Below are positions 1-8,464 of a stretch of DNA of 64,000 nt, in pieces. The stretch's first letter is position 1; each line of letters begins with the position of its first letter. Below the pieces are notes generated by a model, which made no database searches, had not been told where the DNA came from, and saw only the letters and a program-made list of their open reading frames with translations. The translations under genes and the position numbers were made by a program. This DNA is from BRH-c54 sp965284565. Lineage in GTDB: Bacteria > Bacteroidota > Bacteroidia > Flavobacteriales_E > Vicingaceae. Location of the stretch: positions 3,224,001 to 3,288,000 of the forward strand of contig OZ260100.1 of the NCBI GenBank assembly GCA_965284565.1. Direction: 5' to 3'.

Positions 1-2
1 TC

Positions 3-572
3 GATAGAGATAAAGGCGACTGGATGGATGTAAATCCAGGTGTTGCGTCATCTTATATTTTCAACCAAAAACAAGGAGATAAAGTAGTTATTTCAGGTCC
101 TTATGGTGAATTCTTTATTAACCATTCTGATGCTGAAATGTTATATATTGGTGGTGGTGCAGGAATGGCTCCAATGCGTTCTCACTTATACGAATTATTC
201 AAAACTATAAAAACCAACAGAAAAGTTACTTATTGGTATGGAGGTAGATCTAAAGCAGAATTGTTTTATATTCACTACTTTAGAGATTTGGAAAGAGATT
301 TTCCTAACTTTAAGTTTTACTTAGCACTTTCTGAACCACTAGAGTCTGATAACTGGAAGGTTAAAAAAGATATTCATGATGAAGAAGGAGATGGTTTTGT
401 AGGTTTTATTCACCAAGTGGTAATAGACCAATATTTAACAAAACATGAAGCTCCAGAAGATATTGAATTCTACTTCTGTGGACCTCCTTTAATGAATAAT
501 GCTGTTACAAAAATGTGTGACGACTGGGGAGTACCACCTGAGAATGTTAGATTTGATGATTTTGGAGGGTAA
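3..572 (+). CDS. nqrF: Na+-translocating NADH:quinone reductase subunit F, C-terminal part
   Basis: This is the 3' end of nqrF; the reading frame is open to the window edge, so the 5' part with the membrane anchor, 2Fe-2S domain and start of the FAD domain lies outside. NqrF takes electrons from NADH and feeds the sodium-pumping Nqr complex in the inner membrane. Visible motifs are the nucleotide-binding loop GGGAGMAPMRSHLYELF, the YWYGGRSKAELFY segment, the CGPPLMNNAV NAD-binding motif and the typical C-terminus ending VRFDDFGG. These match the NADH/FAD reductase half of NqrF closely. It would be the last gene of an nqrABCDEF operon, since no further gene follows in the same direction within 150 bases. 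Confidence 0.95.
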   Translation, partial: DRDKGDWMDVNPGVASSYIFNQKQGDKVVISGPYGEFFINHSDAEMLYIGGGAGMAPMRSHLYELFKTIKTNRKVTYWYGGRSKAELFYIHYFRDLERDFPNFKFYLALSEPLESDNWKVKKDIHDEEGDGFVGFIHQVVIDQYLTKHEAPEDIEFYFCGPPLMNNAVTKMCDDWGVPPENVRFDDFGG

Positions 573-587
573 TATTTCTCTCATTTA

Positions 588-619
588 GATAAATATTAGC
601 GTTCAAATATTTATTTATC
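588..619 (+). terminator. weak hairpin after nqrF
   Basis: GATAAATATT is followed by AATATTTATTTATC, giving an imperfect AT-only hairpin 16 bases past the nqrF stop. There is no clear T-run, so termination here is only a guess. Confidence 0.2.
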
Positions 620-726
620 AATTAACTAAGTATATATACTACTAATTAAAAACCTAAAATACCAAAACATGCTTACTAAATAAATATAATGATTAGCTTA
701 TTTTGTACTTATAAACTAAAAACAAA

Positions 727-2655
727 ATGAAGTACCTAACAAAAATTATTATTACCAATATTGTTTTAGTGCTTATCTTAGTATCTATAGCAATAATGAC
801 CATGATGCTCTTAAAATTAAGAAGCACGGAAACTATTTTAGCCCATTCGCTTACTCAAAAGTTTATGGTTTCATCAGAACATAAACTAAACGATTTTTTT
901 GAAACTGTAGGAAGGGCAATACTTGTTGAAAAAGAAAGAAAGCAACAAACATCTTACTTAACCATGTCAGAAGAACAGGTGGTAGATTATTTTATGCCTG
1001 TACTAAAAAACTACCCACAAATTTCATCTATAGGAATAGCCAATGAAAAATCTTATGAAATAGATTTATTTTGTGATGAAACATCAGTCTTTACCCGAAA
1101 AATTGATTTAAACATAAGTAATAATGTTGCTCAATTTAATCAATGGAAAAAAGAAGGAGATTCTTTATATACAGTTAAGTCTTGGGAAAACCCATTAATA
1201 AAATCACCTACTGAAAGAGATTGGCATACCAACGCTATGAAAAAGCTTTATGATAATGAAGTTACCTGGACTACTCCGTATTTATTTAATACCAATAATG
1301 AACTTGGACTAACAGCATCAATAGGTTGGGAAAATGATAATAATGAAATAACAATTCTTGCATTTGACATTACTTTATCTGACCTTACAAGTTTTACAAA
1401 AGATATAAAAACAACTCCTAATTCAATGACTTTTATTGTGTCAGATAATTTAAGTTACTTAGCACTTCCTGAAAATAAAACCATAAAAAACTCAAAAGAA
1501 GCGTTGTTAAAATCAGTTCACCAGGTGAATATTCCAGCTGTTGCTCATGCCTTTAATCAATGGGAAGAAAGTAAAGCATTACTAACACAAACTTTTAAAT
1601 TTAAAAGCAATAATAAAACTTGGTGGGCAAGTATAAAACCGTTTCATTTAAATGAAAGTAATATCATGTATGTTGGAACTGTAATACCACAGCAAGATTT
1701 AATTAAAATTTCTAATGATACAAGATATTATATTATAGGAGGATTTATTATTTTAGTTATCCTTTTACTTTTTGTTCTTTATTATACTTTTCAGAATAAA
1801 AAAATTAATTTATTACTAAAAAGAAAACATAGGGAAATTTCTAAAATAAACAAAGATATAGAAGGAAAAAGTAAAGAAATTAAAGATAGTATTCAGTATG
1901 CAAAAAGAATACAATCGGCTATTTTAACCTCAAAAGAAGAAATTACTCAAAATTTAACCAACAGTTTATTAGTGTATTTACCTAAAGATATTGTTGCTGG
2001 AGATTTTTATTGGCACAAACAAAAAGATAATTTAGTTTTTTATGCAGTAGCAGATTGTACCGGACATGGAGTTCCTGCTGCAATGGTATCTGTAATTTGT
2101 AATCATGCATTAAATACTTGTGTTAATGATTTTGGGTTGACTAATCCTGATGAAATATTGGGCAAAGCAAGAGAAATTGTTGTTGAAGCTTTTAATAACC
2201 AAGCTACATCTATTCAAGATGGAATGGACATCTCTCTTTGTGTTTTAGATAAAAATGACATAGAAAAAGATGGCTTCTACTCCTCATTAAAATGGGCAGG
2301 AGCTAATAGCCCTTTATGGTTAATAAGAACTTTAAGAAACAAAGAAACAGAGTTATTTGAATACAAACCTAATAAACAACCAATTGGAAAAACCTTAAAC
2401 CCAACGCCATTTACTACAAATACTATTTCATTGCAAAAAGAAGATAGTTTATTTATTTTTTCTGATGGGTTTTCTGACCAATTTGGTGGAGAGAGAGGTA
2501 AGAAATTTATGGCTAAACAGTTTAAAAACTTCTTAATTTCTATAAGCGACCTTTCTATGGATACTCAAAAAGAATTAATTCTAGAAAAATTTAGAGATTG
2601 GAAAGGAAATAATGAACAAGTAGATGATGTTTGTATTATCGGTGTAAGGGTATAA
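727..2655 (+). CDS. membrane sensor protein with SpoIIE/PP2C serine phosphatase domain
   Basis: Predicted signal-transducing Ser/Thr phosphatase of 642 residues. An N-terminal membrane helix (about residues 7-29) and a second helix (about 334-354) bracket a roughly 300-residue extracytoplasmic sensor region, which is probably Cache-like. A charged linker then leads to the AKRIQSAIL segment typical of Bacteroidota SpoIIE proteins. The phosphatase domain (about 420-642) shows metal-binding GDFYW (about 427), ADCTGHGVPAAMVS, DGMDISLC (about 498) and SDGFSDQFGG (about 579). Such proteins usually act on anti-sigma-factor antagonists in partner-switching pathways, but no partner gene is adjacent, so the target is unknown. 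It stands alone between nqrF and a bidirectional terminator. Confidence 0.9.
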   Translation: MKYLTKIIITNIVLVLILVSIAIMTMMLLKLRSTETILAHSLTQKFMVSSEHKLNDFFETVGRAILVEKERKQQTSYLTMSEEQVVDYFMPVLKNYPQISSIGIANEKSYEIDLFCDETSVFTRKIDLNISNNVAQFNQWKKEGDSLYTVKSWENPLIKSPTERDWHTNAMKKLYDNEVTWTTPYLFNTNNELGLTASIGWENDNNEITILAFDITLSDLTSFTKDIKTTPNSMTFIVSDNLSYLALPENKTIKNSKEALLKSVHQVNIPAVAHAFNQWEESKALLTQTFKFKSNNKTWWASIKPFHLNESNIMYVGTVIPQQDLIKISNDTRYYIIGGFIILVILLLFVLYYTFQNKKINLLLKRKHREISKINKDIEGKSKEIKDSIQYAKRIQSAILTSKEEITQNLTNSLLVYLPKDIVAGDFYWHKQKDNLVFYAVADCTGHGVPAAMVSVICNHALNTCVNDFGLTNPDEILGKAREIVVEAFNNQATSIQDGMDISLCVLDKNDIEKDGFYSSLKWAGANSPLWLIRTLRNKETELFEYKPNKQPIGKTLNPTPFTTNTISLQKEDSLFIFSDGFSDQFGGERGKKFMAKQFKNFLISISDLSMDTQKELILEKFRDWKGNNEQVDDVCIIGVRV

Positions 2656-2792
2656 TAGAAGTTTACTACACGCTTAAATAAAGATATTATTTCACATAGT
2701 ACCTTTTAAGTCTTTCTCCATTGTTAAACAGGTTATTTTACTCCCTCCTACCTTGATAATTAAACCAATATGAAATTTTGAATGTCCTTAAT

Positions 2793-2828
2793 AAAAAAAA
2801 GACGGACATTGTGTTCCGTCTTTTTTTT
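2793..2828. terminator. bidirectional rho-independent terminator
   Basis: A-run, GACGGA, 8-base loop, TCCGTC, T-run of eight. The hairpin lies between the convergent phosphatase gene and ssb and would serve both. Confidence 0.85.
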
Positions 2829-2844
2829 ATTAAATATTAGGAAA

Positions 2845-3183
2845 TTACTTCTTCCCTCCTAACATGAGTAATTCATTTACTACTACTTCGGTAATGTATT
2901 TTTTATTACCTTCTTTATCTTCGTAGCTTCTGCTGGTTAACTTACCTTCAATAGCTACTTCGTTTCCTTTAGTAAGGTATTTTTCTACTATTTCGGCAGT
3001 TTTTCCCCATGCTACTAAATTGTGCCATTGCGTTTCTTTAACTGTTTCGCCTTTGGCATTTTTATACGATTCGTTGGTAGCAATAGCAAATTTAGCTAAT
3101 TTTTTACCACTTTCTAGGTTAATAATTTCAGGTGCATTACCTAAGTTTCCGATTAATTGTACTTTGTTTCTTAAATTGTTCAT
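2845..3183 (-). CDS. ssb: single-stranded DNA-binding protein, short form
   Basis: 112-residue OB-fold SSB. The N-terminus MNNLRNKVQLIGNLGNAPE, the ATNESYKNAKGE segment and WHNLVAWGKTAEIVEKYLTKGNEV are family hallmarks. The protein stops right after the OB fold (ending LLMLGGKK) and lacks the flexible linker and acidic DDDIPF-type tip that recruits repair and replication partners in the housekeeping SSB. It is therefore probably an accessory or paralogous SSB, as is common in Bacteroidota, rather than the only one in the cell. It is transcribed alone, facing away from the DUF302 operon. Confidence 0.93.
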   Translation of the reverse strand: MNNLRNKVQLIGNLGNAPEIINLESGKKLAKFAIATNESYKNAKGETVKETQWHNLVAWGKTAEIVEKYLTKGNEVAIEGKLTSRSYEDKEGNKKYITEVVVNELLMLGGKK

Positions 3184-3428
3184 AATACTAAAATTTAAAA
3201 GGTTTATAAAAAGTTTTATTTGGTAATCCTGATTCGTTCAGAATTGATGGTGCAAAGTAATGACCGTTCCAAAAAAACATTCGGTTTCTAAATAGTTACT
3301 TTCGCTTATTATCAATTGTAGTCGTTTGTAAATGATTTTGATTGTTGATTAACAATTACTTAGTTGTTTTTAAGATTGTATTGTTTTTTTATTAATAATT
3401 AATTGTTTAATAAACTGATTTAATATTT

Positions 3429-3472
3429 GTAACAAATGTTACTGTAGGTTTAAATATTCTTGTTGAACTTTG
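3429..3472 (+). promoter_or_regulatory. Crp/Fnr-like palindrome and weak -7 box before the DUF302-rhodanese operon
   Basis: GTAACA-AA-TGTTAC (3429-3442) is a perfect 6+2+6 palindrome. About 23 bases on, GAACTTTG (3465-3472) matches TAnnTTTG with one mismatch. If that is the -7 box, the palindrome centres near -42 to -43, the usual spot for a class II Crp/Fnr-family activator. The rest of the 325-base gap between the divergent ssb and DUF302 genes (3184-3508) shows nothing else I can name. Confidence 0.4.
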
Positions 3473-3508
3473 TATCATAAAAAAATATGAACTTTTAAAT
3501 TTATAGAT

Positions 3509-3895
3509 ATGAGTTACTACTATACAAAAATTACCGATTATACTTTTGATGAAGCAATAGAAAAAGTTACTGAAGAATTACAAAAAGAAGGTTTTGGTGT
3601 ACTTACCGAAATTGATGTTAAAGCTACTTTTAAGAAGAAAATTGATGTAGATTTTAGACCTTATAAAATTTTAGGTGCTTGCAATCCTCATTTTGCTCAT
3701 CAAGCGATACAAGCTGAAGAAAAAATAGGTACTATGCTGCCTTGTAATGTAATTGTTCAGCAATTAGACAATGGTAAAGTAGAAGTATCAGCAGTTAACC
3801 CAATGGCTTCTATGATGGCTGTAAAAAACGATTCGTTAGGAGAAATTGCAACACAAGTAAGTAATAGACTAGAAAACGTGATAAAACAACTTTAA
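3509..3895 (+). CDS. DUF302 domain protein
   Basis: 128-residue cytoplasmic protein matching the DUF302 fold: the start YYYTKITDYTFDEAIEKVTEELQ, the central KKKIDVDFRPYKILGACNPHFAHQAIQ and the MLPCNVIVQQ strand are characteristic (the ACNP-x-A-x-x-A segment especially). The biochemical role of DUF302 is not established; it is often found beside rhodaneses and sulfur or redox proteins. It is first in an operon with two rhodanese genes (12 and 3 bases apart), so a role in handling reactive sulfur, or in stress linked to it, is a reasonable inference. The palindrome upstream suggests regulation by a Crp/Fnr-family protein. Confidence 0.85.
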   Translation: MSYYYTKITDYTFDEAIEKVTEELQKEGFGVLTEIDVKATFKKKIDVDFRPYKILGACNPHFAHQAIQAEEKIGTMLPCNVIVQQLDNGKVEVSAVNPMASMMAVKNDSLGEIATQVSNRLENVIKQL

Positions 3896-3907
3896 AACCC
3901 CAAAGCT

Positions 3908-4195
3908 ATGAATATCGAGCAATTAATTTCAGAAAATAAAGGTACCATTATAGATGTGCGTACACCTGAAGAATTTATGTCTGGTAATCCAGTAGGATCA
4001 ATTAACATTCCGTTACAAGAAGTTGTAAATAGAATGGATGAAGTAAAAAGCTTACCTCAACCATTAATTTTATGTTGTGCCTCTGGTAACCGAAGCGGTA
4101 TGGTAGAGCAATTTTTAGCCCAAAACGATATTGAATGTTGTAATGCTGGTTCTTGGTTAGATGTAAATTATTATCAATCTAAAAACGTTAAATAA
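3908..4195 (+). CDS. single-domain rhodanese-like protein
   Basis: 95-residue single rhodanese domain. TIIDVRTPEEFMSGNPVGSINIPLQEV is the typical N-terminal half and CCASGNRSGM is the active-site loop, with the second Cys in the catalytic Cys-x4-Arg position. Rhodaneses move sulfane sulfur from thiosulfate, persulfides or polysulfides to an acceptor. There is no signal peptide, so it is cytoplasmic. It is the middle gene of the DUF302 operon and is followed after three bases by a second, diverged rhodanese, which suggests a sulfur relay between the two. Confidence 0.9.
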   Translation: MNIEQLISENKGTIIDVRTPEEFMSGNPVGSINIPLQEVVNRMDEVKSLPQPLILCCASGNRSGMVEQFLAQNDIECCNAGSWLDVNYYQSKNVK

Positions 4196-4198
4196 ATT

Positions 4199-4513
4199 AT
4201 GCTAAATACATTAAAGCAAATGTTGGGTTTAGGTCCGGCAACAGATTATGCAGAATTAATTAATCAAAATGCTATTATTCTTGATGTAAGAACAAAAAAT
4301 GAGTTTAAATCGGGCAGCATAAAAAAGTCTATCAATATTCCAGTAGATGTTTTACATAATAACTTAAAGCATCTTAAGGATAAAAACAGACCAATTATAA
4401 CCTGCTGTGCTTCGGGAGCAAGAAGTGCTATGGCAAAACGTATTTTAAAGTCTCAAGGTTATATAAAAGTTTATAATGGCGGTGGTTGGAATAGATTGCA
4501 GTCTAAAATTTAA
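4199..4513 (+). CDS. second single-domain rhodanese-like protein
   Basis: 104-residue rhodanese domain, with DVRTKNEFKSGSIKKSINIPVDVL and active loop CCASGARSAM. The N-terminus MLNTLKQMLGLG is a short amphipathic extension not present in the upstream paralogue. The two proteins share the fold and loop but are well diverged, so this is an old duplication or recruitment. It is the last gene of the operon, closed by a clear terminator directly after the stop. Confidence 0.9.
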   Translation: MLNTLKQMLGLGPATDYAELINQNAIILDVRTKNEFKSGSIKKSINIPVDVLHNNLKHLKDKNRPIITCCASGARSAMAKRILKSQGYIKVYNGGGWNRLQSKI

Positions 4514-4538
4514 AGTCCCTAATCGGGACTTTTTTTTT
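4514..4538 (+). terminator. rho-independent terminator of the DUF302-rhodanese operon
   Basis: AGTCCC, loop TAATC, GGGACT, then eight T. It starts one base after the stop codon. Confidence 0.88.
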
Positions 4539-4557
4539 ACACAAAGCCAATCAGCAC

Positions 4558-4776
4558 TGTCATATCGATTGAGATTTTTCATTCCTTGTCTTTGTCATTT
4601 CGAGCAATGTTTTTCGTGCTATTTGTAAAATAGTGCTGAAAAACGAAGTCGAGCAATCTTCTTATTTATTAACCAATACATCCAATTTAAAATTTCAAAT
4701 CCTAACCAACAAGATATCTCTACTTCATTTTACTAAACTTCGTTCCTCAATTTGTAAAATCTCAATCGATATGACA
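4558..4776. repeat. palindromic intergenic repeat, family A copy 1
   Basis: A 219-base element bounded by a perfect 21-base inverted repeat beginning TGTCATATCGATTGAGATTT (4558-4578 against 4756-4776). Inside is a second hairpin built on CGTGCTATTTGTAAAATAGTGCTG. Its sequence, read in reverse, matches the element at 17279-17455 through most of its length, for example GAGGAACRAAG and AGTAAAATGAAG. It fills the gap between the rhodanese operon and miaA and has no reading frame. Confidence 0.8.
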
Positions 4777-4789
4777 ATTGCTCATGTCC

Positions 4790-5719
4790 CTATAGACTCC
4801 TAATCTTTAAACTACCCAACAATTCATTCACTTTTTCATCTAAGCTTAAATTACCATCTATCCAATTAATTTTAAAGCCATTTTTTTCCATTTTTCTATA
4901 CCAAGTTGCTTGTCGTTTAGCAAACTGATGTATAGCAATGTTCAATTGAGTAAATAGTTCTTCTTTGCTAATTTCATTTAACAAATAAGCGGTTACCAAT
5001 TTATATTCTAATCCGTAAAACTTAAGTTTTTCTATAGGAACGTCTGCTTTTATTAAACCTTTCACCTCCCCTATCATATCTTCGTTTTCTAACCGTTGTT
5101 TTAAACGAGCGGTAATTCTTTCTCTTATAATTGGTCTTTCAAAATGAATCCCAAATAAGTGGTAATTAAATGTTGGGAAATCTTTTATTAAGTCTTCATT
5201 TTCTTGCTGAAAAAAAGCGATTTCAATGGCTTTAATTAACCTCGTTTTATCTTCTGTATCTGTAGTGTTGTGTAGTTGTTTGTATTTTTTGAGGATTTCC
5301 ACCAACTCTTCATTGGTTTTTAGTGCTAATTCATTTCTAAGTTCATCATTTTCAGGGATAGCTAACATTCTATAACCTTTTAAAACTGCTTCGAGATACA
5401 AACCTGTTCCTCCGCATAAAATAGCTTGTTTATTTCTACTTTTTATATCCTCAAAAGCAGCTAAAAAATCTTTCTGAAACTCAAACACATTATACTCTTC
5501 TCCTGCATTTTTTATATCAATTAAATGATAAGGTATAGATTTTCCGTTTACTATAAAATCATTCAAATCCTTACCAGAACCTATATCCATACCTCTGTAA
5601 ACCTGACGAGAATCTGCACTAATAATTTCTCCATCAAGCTTTTCTGCTAAATGTGCTGCTAACTTGGTTTTTCCGGTAGCAGTAATGCCTAATATTACAA
5701 TAAGGTCGGTTTTGTTCAT
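4790..5719 (-). CDS. miaA: tRNA dimethylallyltransferase
   Basis: Transfers a dimethylallyl group to A37 of tRNAs that read UNN codons. The 309-residue protein has the family's usual length. It has the P-loop GITATGKT (about residues 11-18), the DSRQVYRGMDIGSGK segment that binds substrate, YHLIDI, the GGTGLYLEAVLKG motif and the C-terminal FAKRQATWYRK motif. Its start codon overlaps the stop of the upstream glycosyltransferase gene by four bases, so the two are translationally coupled. The palindromic repeat lies right downstream. Confidence 0.96.
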   Translation of the reverse strand: MNKTDLIVILGITATGKTKLAAHLAEKLDGEIISADSRQVYRGMDIGSGKDLNDFIVNGKSIPYHLIDIKNAGEEYNVFEFQKDFLAAFEDIKSRNKQAILCGGTGLYLEAVLKGYRMLAIPENDELRNELALKTNEELVEILKKYKQLHNTTDTEDKTRLIKAIEIAFFQQENEDLIKDFPTFNYHLFGIHFERPIIRERITARLKQRLENEDMIGEVKGLIKADVPIEKLKFYGLEYKLVTAYLLNEISKEELFTQLNIAIHQFAKRQATWYRKMEKNGFKINWIDGNLSLDEKVNELLGSLKIRSL

Positions 5720-6915
5720 TTTGTAATTTGTAAATTCCTGTATTTCAAAAGCAAACCTTTCATCGATTGTTGTTCTTCTAGATTAATAGTTTTTAAAAGT
5801 ACACTGGCAGCTTCATCAATTAATTGATTTTGGTGGAAATTATCTCTACAAAAATGTAAAAATTTTAGGGTTTTAAAAGCATTAAACCATTTAAAAAGTA
5901 ATTCTTTAAAGCGTTTTGAATTGGTAGCATTTGCTCTAATCTTCTTTAAATTACTTTCAAAATCGTTCTCTTTTAAAAATGCTAATACACTTTTTGGTAA
6001 AGGAATTTCATTATTAGAAAACAGTAGTTCACTATTATCATAAAAGATTTTCAAATCTTTAAATGAATTAAAACTATAGGTAAATAAAATTTCATCTTCA
6101 TTATTTGTCCATTGCTGTATCGCTCTTCCCGTTCCAAAAGGTACTCTCTCAGAAATTCTTGGAGAAGGAAATACTTTAGTAATATTTATTTCAGTAAAGC
6201 TTCCCAATGGAATTACTTTTTGCAGAAAATAAAAATCCTCTCCAGCTTTTCTTTTGTTCATCCCACCCTGTTTGTGGTAGATGGCCGCCCTAACAGCCAT
6301 ACTTGAACCAACAGTATGAAAGGCATAAGGCAGCCCAACATAACAGAGTGCTTCTTTGTAATAACGCAAATGAAGCTCGTACTGAATAATTCCATCATAA
6401 ATTCGCTGTGGAAATTCATTTCCTTCTAGAGGATGTTCGTAATAAATGGAGCAACCTACACTTTTAGGGTGTTGTTGAAAATGTGTTTCTATCGCTGAGA
6501 GGTAATTTTTAGCACACGTTGCATCTGCATCAAAGCAAACAATAATTCCATCTGTTTTACCAATTGAAGCCAATTTATTGTAAGCTTCATCCATTCCTAT
6601 TTTTCTTGCTAAGCCAACGCCTGCGTCTTTTTTTGGCAAATCTGTTGCCTCAATAAATGAAAAATGAATATTATCTCGCTGATGATTGGATGACCAAGCT
6701 AAAGCTTCATTCAAGCTATATTGATTTTGTTCTAAAACCTCTTTTGAGTCTGCTTCTGAAGAATTGATTACTGTAATTACCTCCACATTTGTTTGTGTTG
6801 GTTCACAATCGTAAAGACTTTGAAGACTTTTAACCAAATTGGGTTCGTTGTAGCAAGGGATTACAACTATTATTGTTGTTGATGGATGTATAGATATATT
6901 ATTGTGATACTGCAC
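5716..6915 (-). CDS. GT2-family glycosyltransferase
   Basis: 399-residue cytoplasmic GT-A fold enzyme. It opens with TIIVVIPCYNEPNLVKSLQSL, has a metal-binding CFDADATCAKNYLSAI (DxD), and a later SSMAVRAAIYHKQGGMNKRKAGEDFYFLQK segment typical of the acceptor side of GT2 enzymes with a GED motif. The sugar and acceptor are unknown. Its stop overlaps miaA, and a -7 box sits 20 bases before the start, so it heads a two-gene operon with miaA. It lies apart from the main polysaccharide cluster. Confidence 0.85.
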   Translation of the reverse strand: MQYHNNISIHPSTTIIVVIPCYNEPNLVKSLQSLYDCEPTQTNVEVITVINSSEADSKEVLEQNQYSLNEALAWSSNHQRDNIHFSFIEATDLPKKDAGVGLARKIGMDEAYNKLASIGKTDGIIVCFDADATCAKNYLSAIETHFQQHPKSVGCSIYYEHPLEGNEFPQRIYDGIIQYELHLRYYKEALCYVGLPYAFHTVGSSMAVRAAIYHKQGGMNKRKAGEDFYFLQKVIPLGSFTEINITKVFPSPRISERVPFGTGRAIQQWTNNEDEILFTYSFNSFKDLKIFYDNSELLFSNNEIPLPKSVLAFLKENDFESNLKKIRANATNSKRFKELLFKWFNAFKTLKFLHFCRDNFHQNQLIDEAASVLLKTINLEEQQSMKGLLLKYRNLQITK

Positions 6916-6934
6916 TTTTAATTATTTTGAACTG

Positions 6935-6942
6935 CAAAAGTA
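6935..6942 (-). promoter_or_regulatory. -7 box for GT2-miaA operon
   Basis: TACTTTTG on the minus strand is an exact Bacteroidota TAnnTTTG box, 20 bases before the GT2 start. I see no -33 TTG at the right distance. Confidence 0.45.
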
Positions 6943-7008
6943 TGAACTATGGTTGTTTGTTATTATTTGTTAAACGTAAACTAACTACCAAAACTATTAA
7001 CTTCTAAC

Positions 7009-7776
7009 CTAAATATGCTGATACAATTCTGTCACAAGCTTCTCTTGCGAGGGATAACTTATTAAAATTCCTTTTTGAGCTCCTTGGTAAACAAACATAC
7101 TACTTGCCGCAACAGCACTTGCTCCATGTTTTACGGCTGTTAAAAAATCTGATGTTTGTTTCGCTCCTCCACAAATAACTAAAGGCAATGAGCTTATTTC
7201 TGATATTTTTGAAATTAACGAATAATCATATCCAGAAAAAGTTCCATCTAAATCAATAGAATTAATAAATAGTTCTCCTGCTCCACTTTCTTCTATTTGT
7301 TGTACAAATGGTAATAGTGGCGTTTTTACTTTTTTACTTCCAGAAACAGTATAAGCGTATTGTTTGCCCAACCAATCTTTTTTTACATCTATAGAAGCAA
7401 CAATACTTTGTGAGCCAAAAATGTTAGCTGCCTCAGTAATTAAATTCAAATTAGTTGAAAGTGCCGAGTTTATAACCACTTTTTCTATACCCAATTTAAA
7501 AAGTTTTTCTATTTGGGATAAAGAATTTATTCCTCCACCATAAGCAAAAGGCATAAAAGCTTCTTCAGCAATTTCTTCAATTTTTTTATAGTTGGGTGTT
7601 CTTTTTTCTTTAGTGGCGGTAATGTCTAAAATTACAATTTCATCAACCTCTTTTTCATTAAAAATTTTAACGGCATTAATTGGATCTCCAATATAGTTAG
7701 GGTTTTTAAAACGAATGGTTTTTACTAACTTTTCGTTTTGCAAGGTAAGTACCGGTATAACTCTAATTCTTCGCAT
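7009..7776 (-). CDS. HisF-like cyclase subunit, acetamidino-sugar type
   Basis: TIM-barrel protein of the HisF superfamily. The N-terminus RRIRVIPVLTLQNEKLVKT followed by RFKNPNYIGDPINAVKIFNE is the pattern of the WbuZ/HisF2 group, which works with HisH and an N-acetyl sugar amidotransferase in surface polysaccharide synthesis; it is not the pattern of histidine-pathway HisF. AYGGGINS and VICGGAKQTSDF are phosphate-binding loops. I choose the ATG at 7776, which begins MRRIRV as homologues do; an ATG at 7794 would add six residues and overlap hisH. No other his genes are nearby. Its likely partner enzyme, the amidotransferase, is at 31366. Confidence 0.88.
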   Translation of the reverse strand: MRRIRVIPVLTLQNEKLVKTIRFKNPNYIGDPINAVKIFNEKEVDEIVILDITATKEKRTPNYKKIEEIAEEAFMPFAYGGGINSLSQIEKLFKLGIEKVVINSALSTNLNLITEAANIFGSQSIVASIDVKKDWLGKQYAYTVSGSKKVKTPLLPFVQQIEESGAGELFINSIDLDGTFSGYDYSLISKISEISSLPLVICGGAKQTSDFLTAVKHGASAVAASSMFVYQGAQKGILISYPSQEKLVTELYQHI

Positions 7777-7780
7777 TGGT

Positions 7781-8401
7781 TTATAGGTTAACAAAGTTTT
7801 CTAATAACCTCATACCAAACTTATGGCTTTTTTCAGGATGAAATTGTACGCCAAAAATATTTTCTTTTTCTACTGCGGAAACAAATTCATAGCCATAATT
7901 AGAGTTGGTTAATACATCATTTTCATTTTTGGACTGCATATGATAAGTATGTACAAAGTAAAATCTAGCTTCATCTTCAAGTCCCTCCATTAACATCGAT
8001 TTTTTACTAATAACAACCTCATTCCAACTCATGTGAGGAATTTTTAGTTGTTCATTCATTTTAGATTTATCAAACTTCACAATATCCATATCTATCCAAC
8101 CCAACCCTTTTTCTATCCCTTCTTCACTATTATTCCCTAACAACTGAGCTCCTAAACAAATGCCTAATAAGGGCGTTTTGTTACTAATAACTTTTTCATT
8201 AAGTATCTCGATTAAGCCGGATTGTTGTAAATTTCTCATGCCATAATCAAAGCTACCTACACCTGGCAATATAAGCTTTTCAGCTTGAGCAATTTCTTCA
8301 GCAGAAGAACTGATAACAGATTTAGCCCCAATACGCTTTAACATATTCTGAATGGACTTAATATTTCCAGCATTGTAGTTAATAATAGTAATCATGAGCA
8401 A
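7781..8401 (-). CDS. HisH-like glutamine amidotransferase subunit
   Basis: 206-residue class I glutamine amidotransferase that would release ammonia from glutamine and channel it to a partner. Catalytic Cys lies in LLGICLGAQLLG and the His-Glu pair in FGVQFHPEKSHKFG; ITIINYNAGNIKSIQNMLKRIG and LPGVGSFDYGM are HisH signatures. It is four bases upstream of the HisF-like gene. The absence of histidine genes and the HisF subtype point to the HisH2/HisF2 pair used with WbpG-like enzymes to make amidino sugars. Translation may start at the first or the third residue (Met1 or Met3). Confidence 0.9.
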   Translation of the reverse strand: MLMITIINYNAGNIKSIQNMLKRIGAKSVISSSAEEIAQAEKLILPGVGSFDYGMRNLQQSGLIEILNEKVISNKTPLLGICLGAQLLGNNSEEGIEKGLGWIDMDIVKFDKSKMNEQLKIPHMSWNEVVISKKSMLMEGLEDEARFYFVHTYHMQSKNENDVLTNSNYGYEFVSAVEKENIFGVQFHPEKSHKFGMRLLENFVNL

Positions 8402-8417
8402 AATCTCTTAGATGTTG

Positions 8418-8425
8418 CAAATGTA
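8418..8425 (-). promoter_or_regulatory. -7 box for the HisH/HisF-like pair
   Basis: TACATTTG on the minus strand matches TAnnTTTG, 16 bases before the hisH-like start. It gives the pair its own transcript, separate from the T9SS gene upstream. Confidence 0.45.
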
Positions 8426-8464
8426 ATTCGATTTAATGAAATGAGGTAATGAACTTGTTATAAA

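Noticed and set aside
7009..8401. Histidine biosynthesis genes hisF and hisH
   Set aside because: No other his genes adjoin, and the HisF N-terminus (KTIRFKNPNYIGDP) is that of the polysaccharide-linked subgroup.
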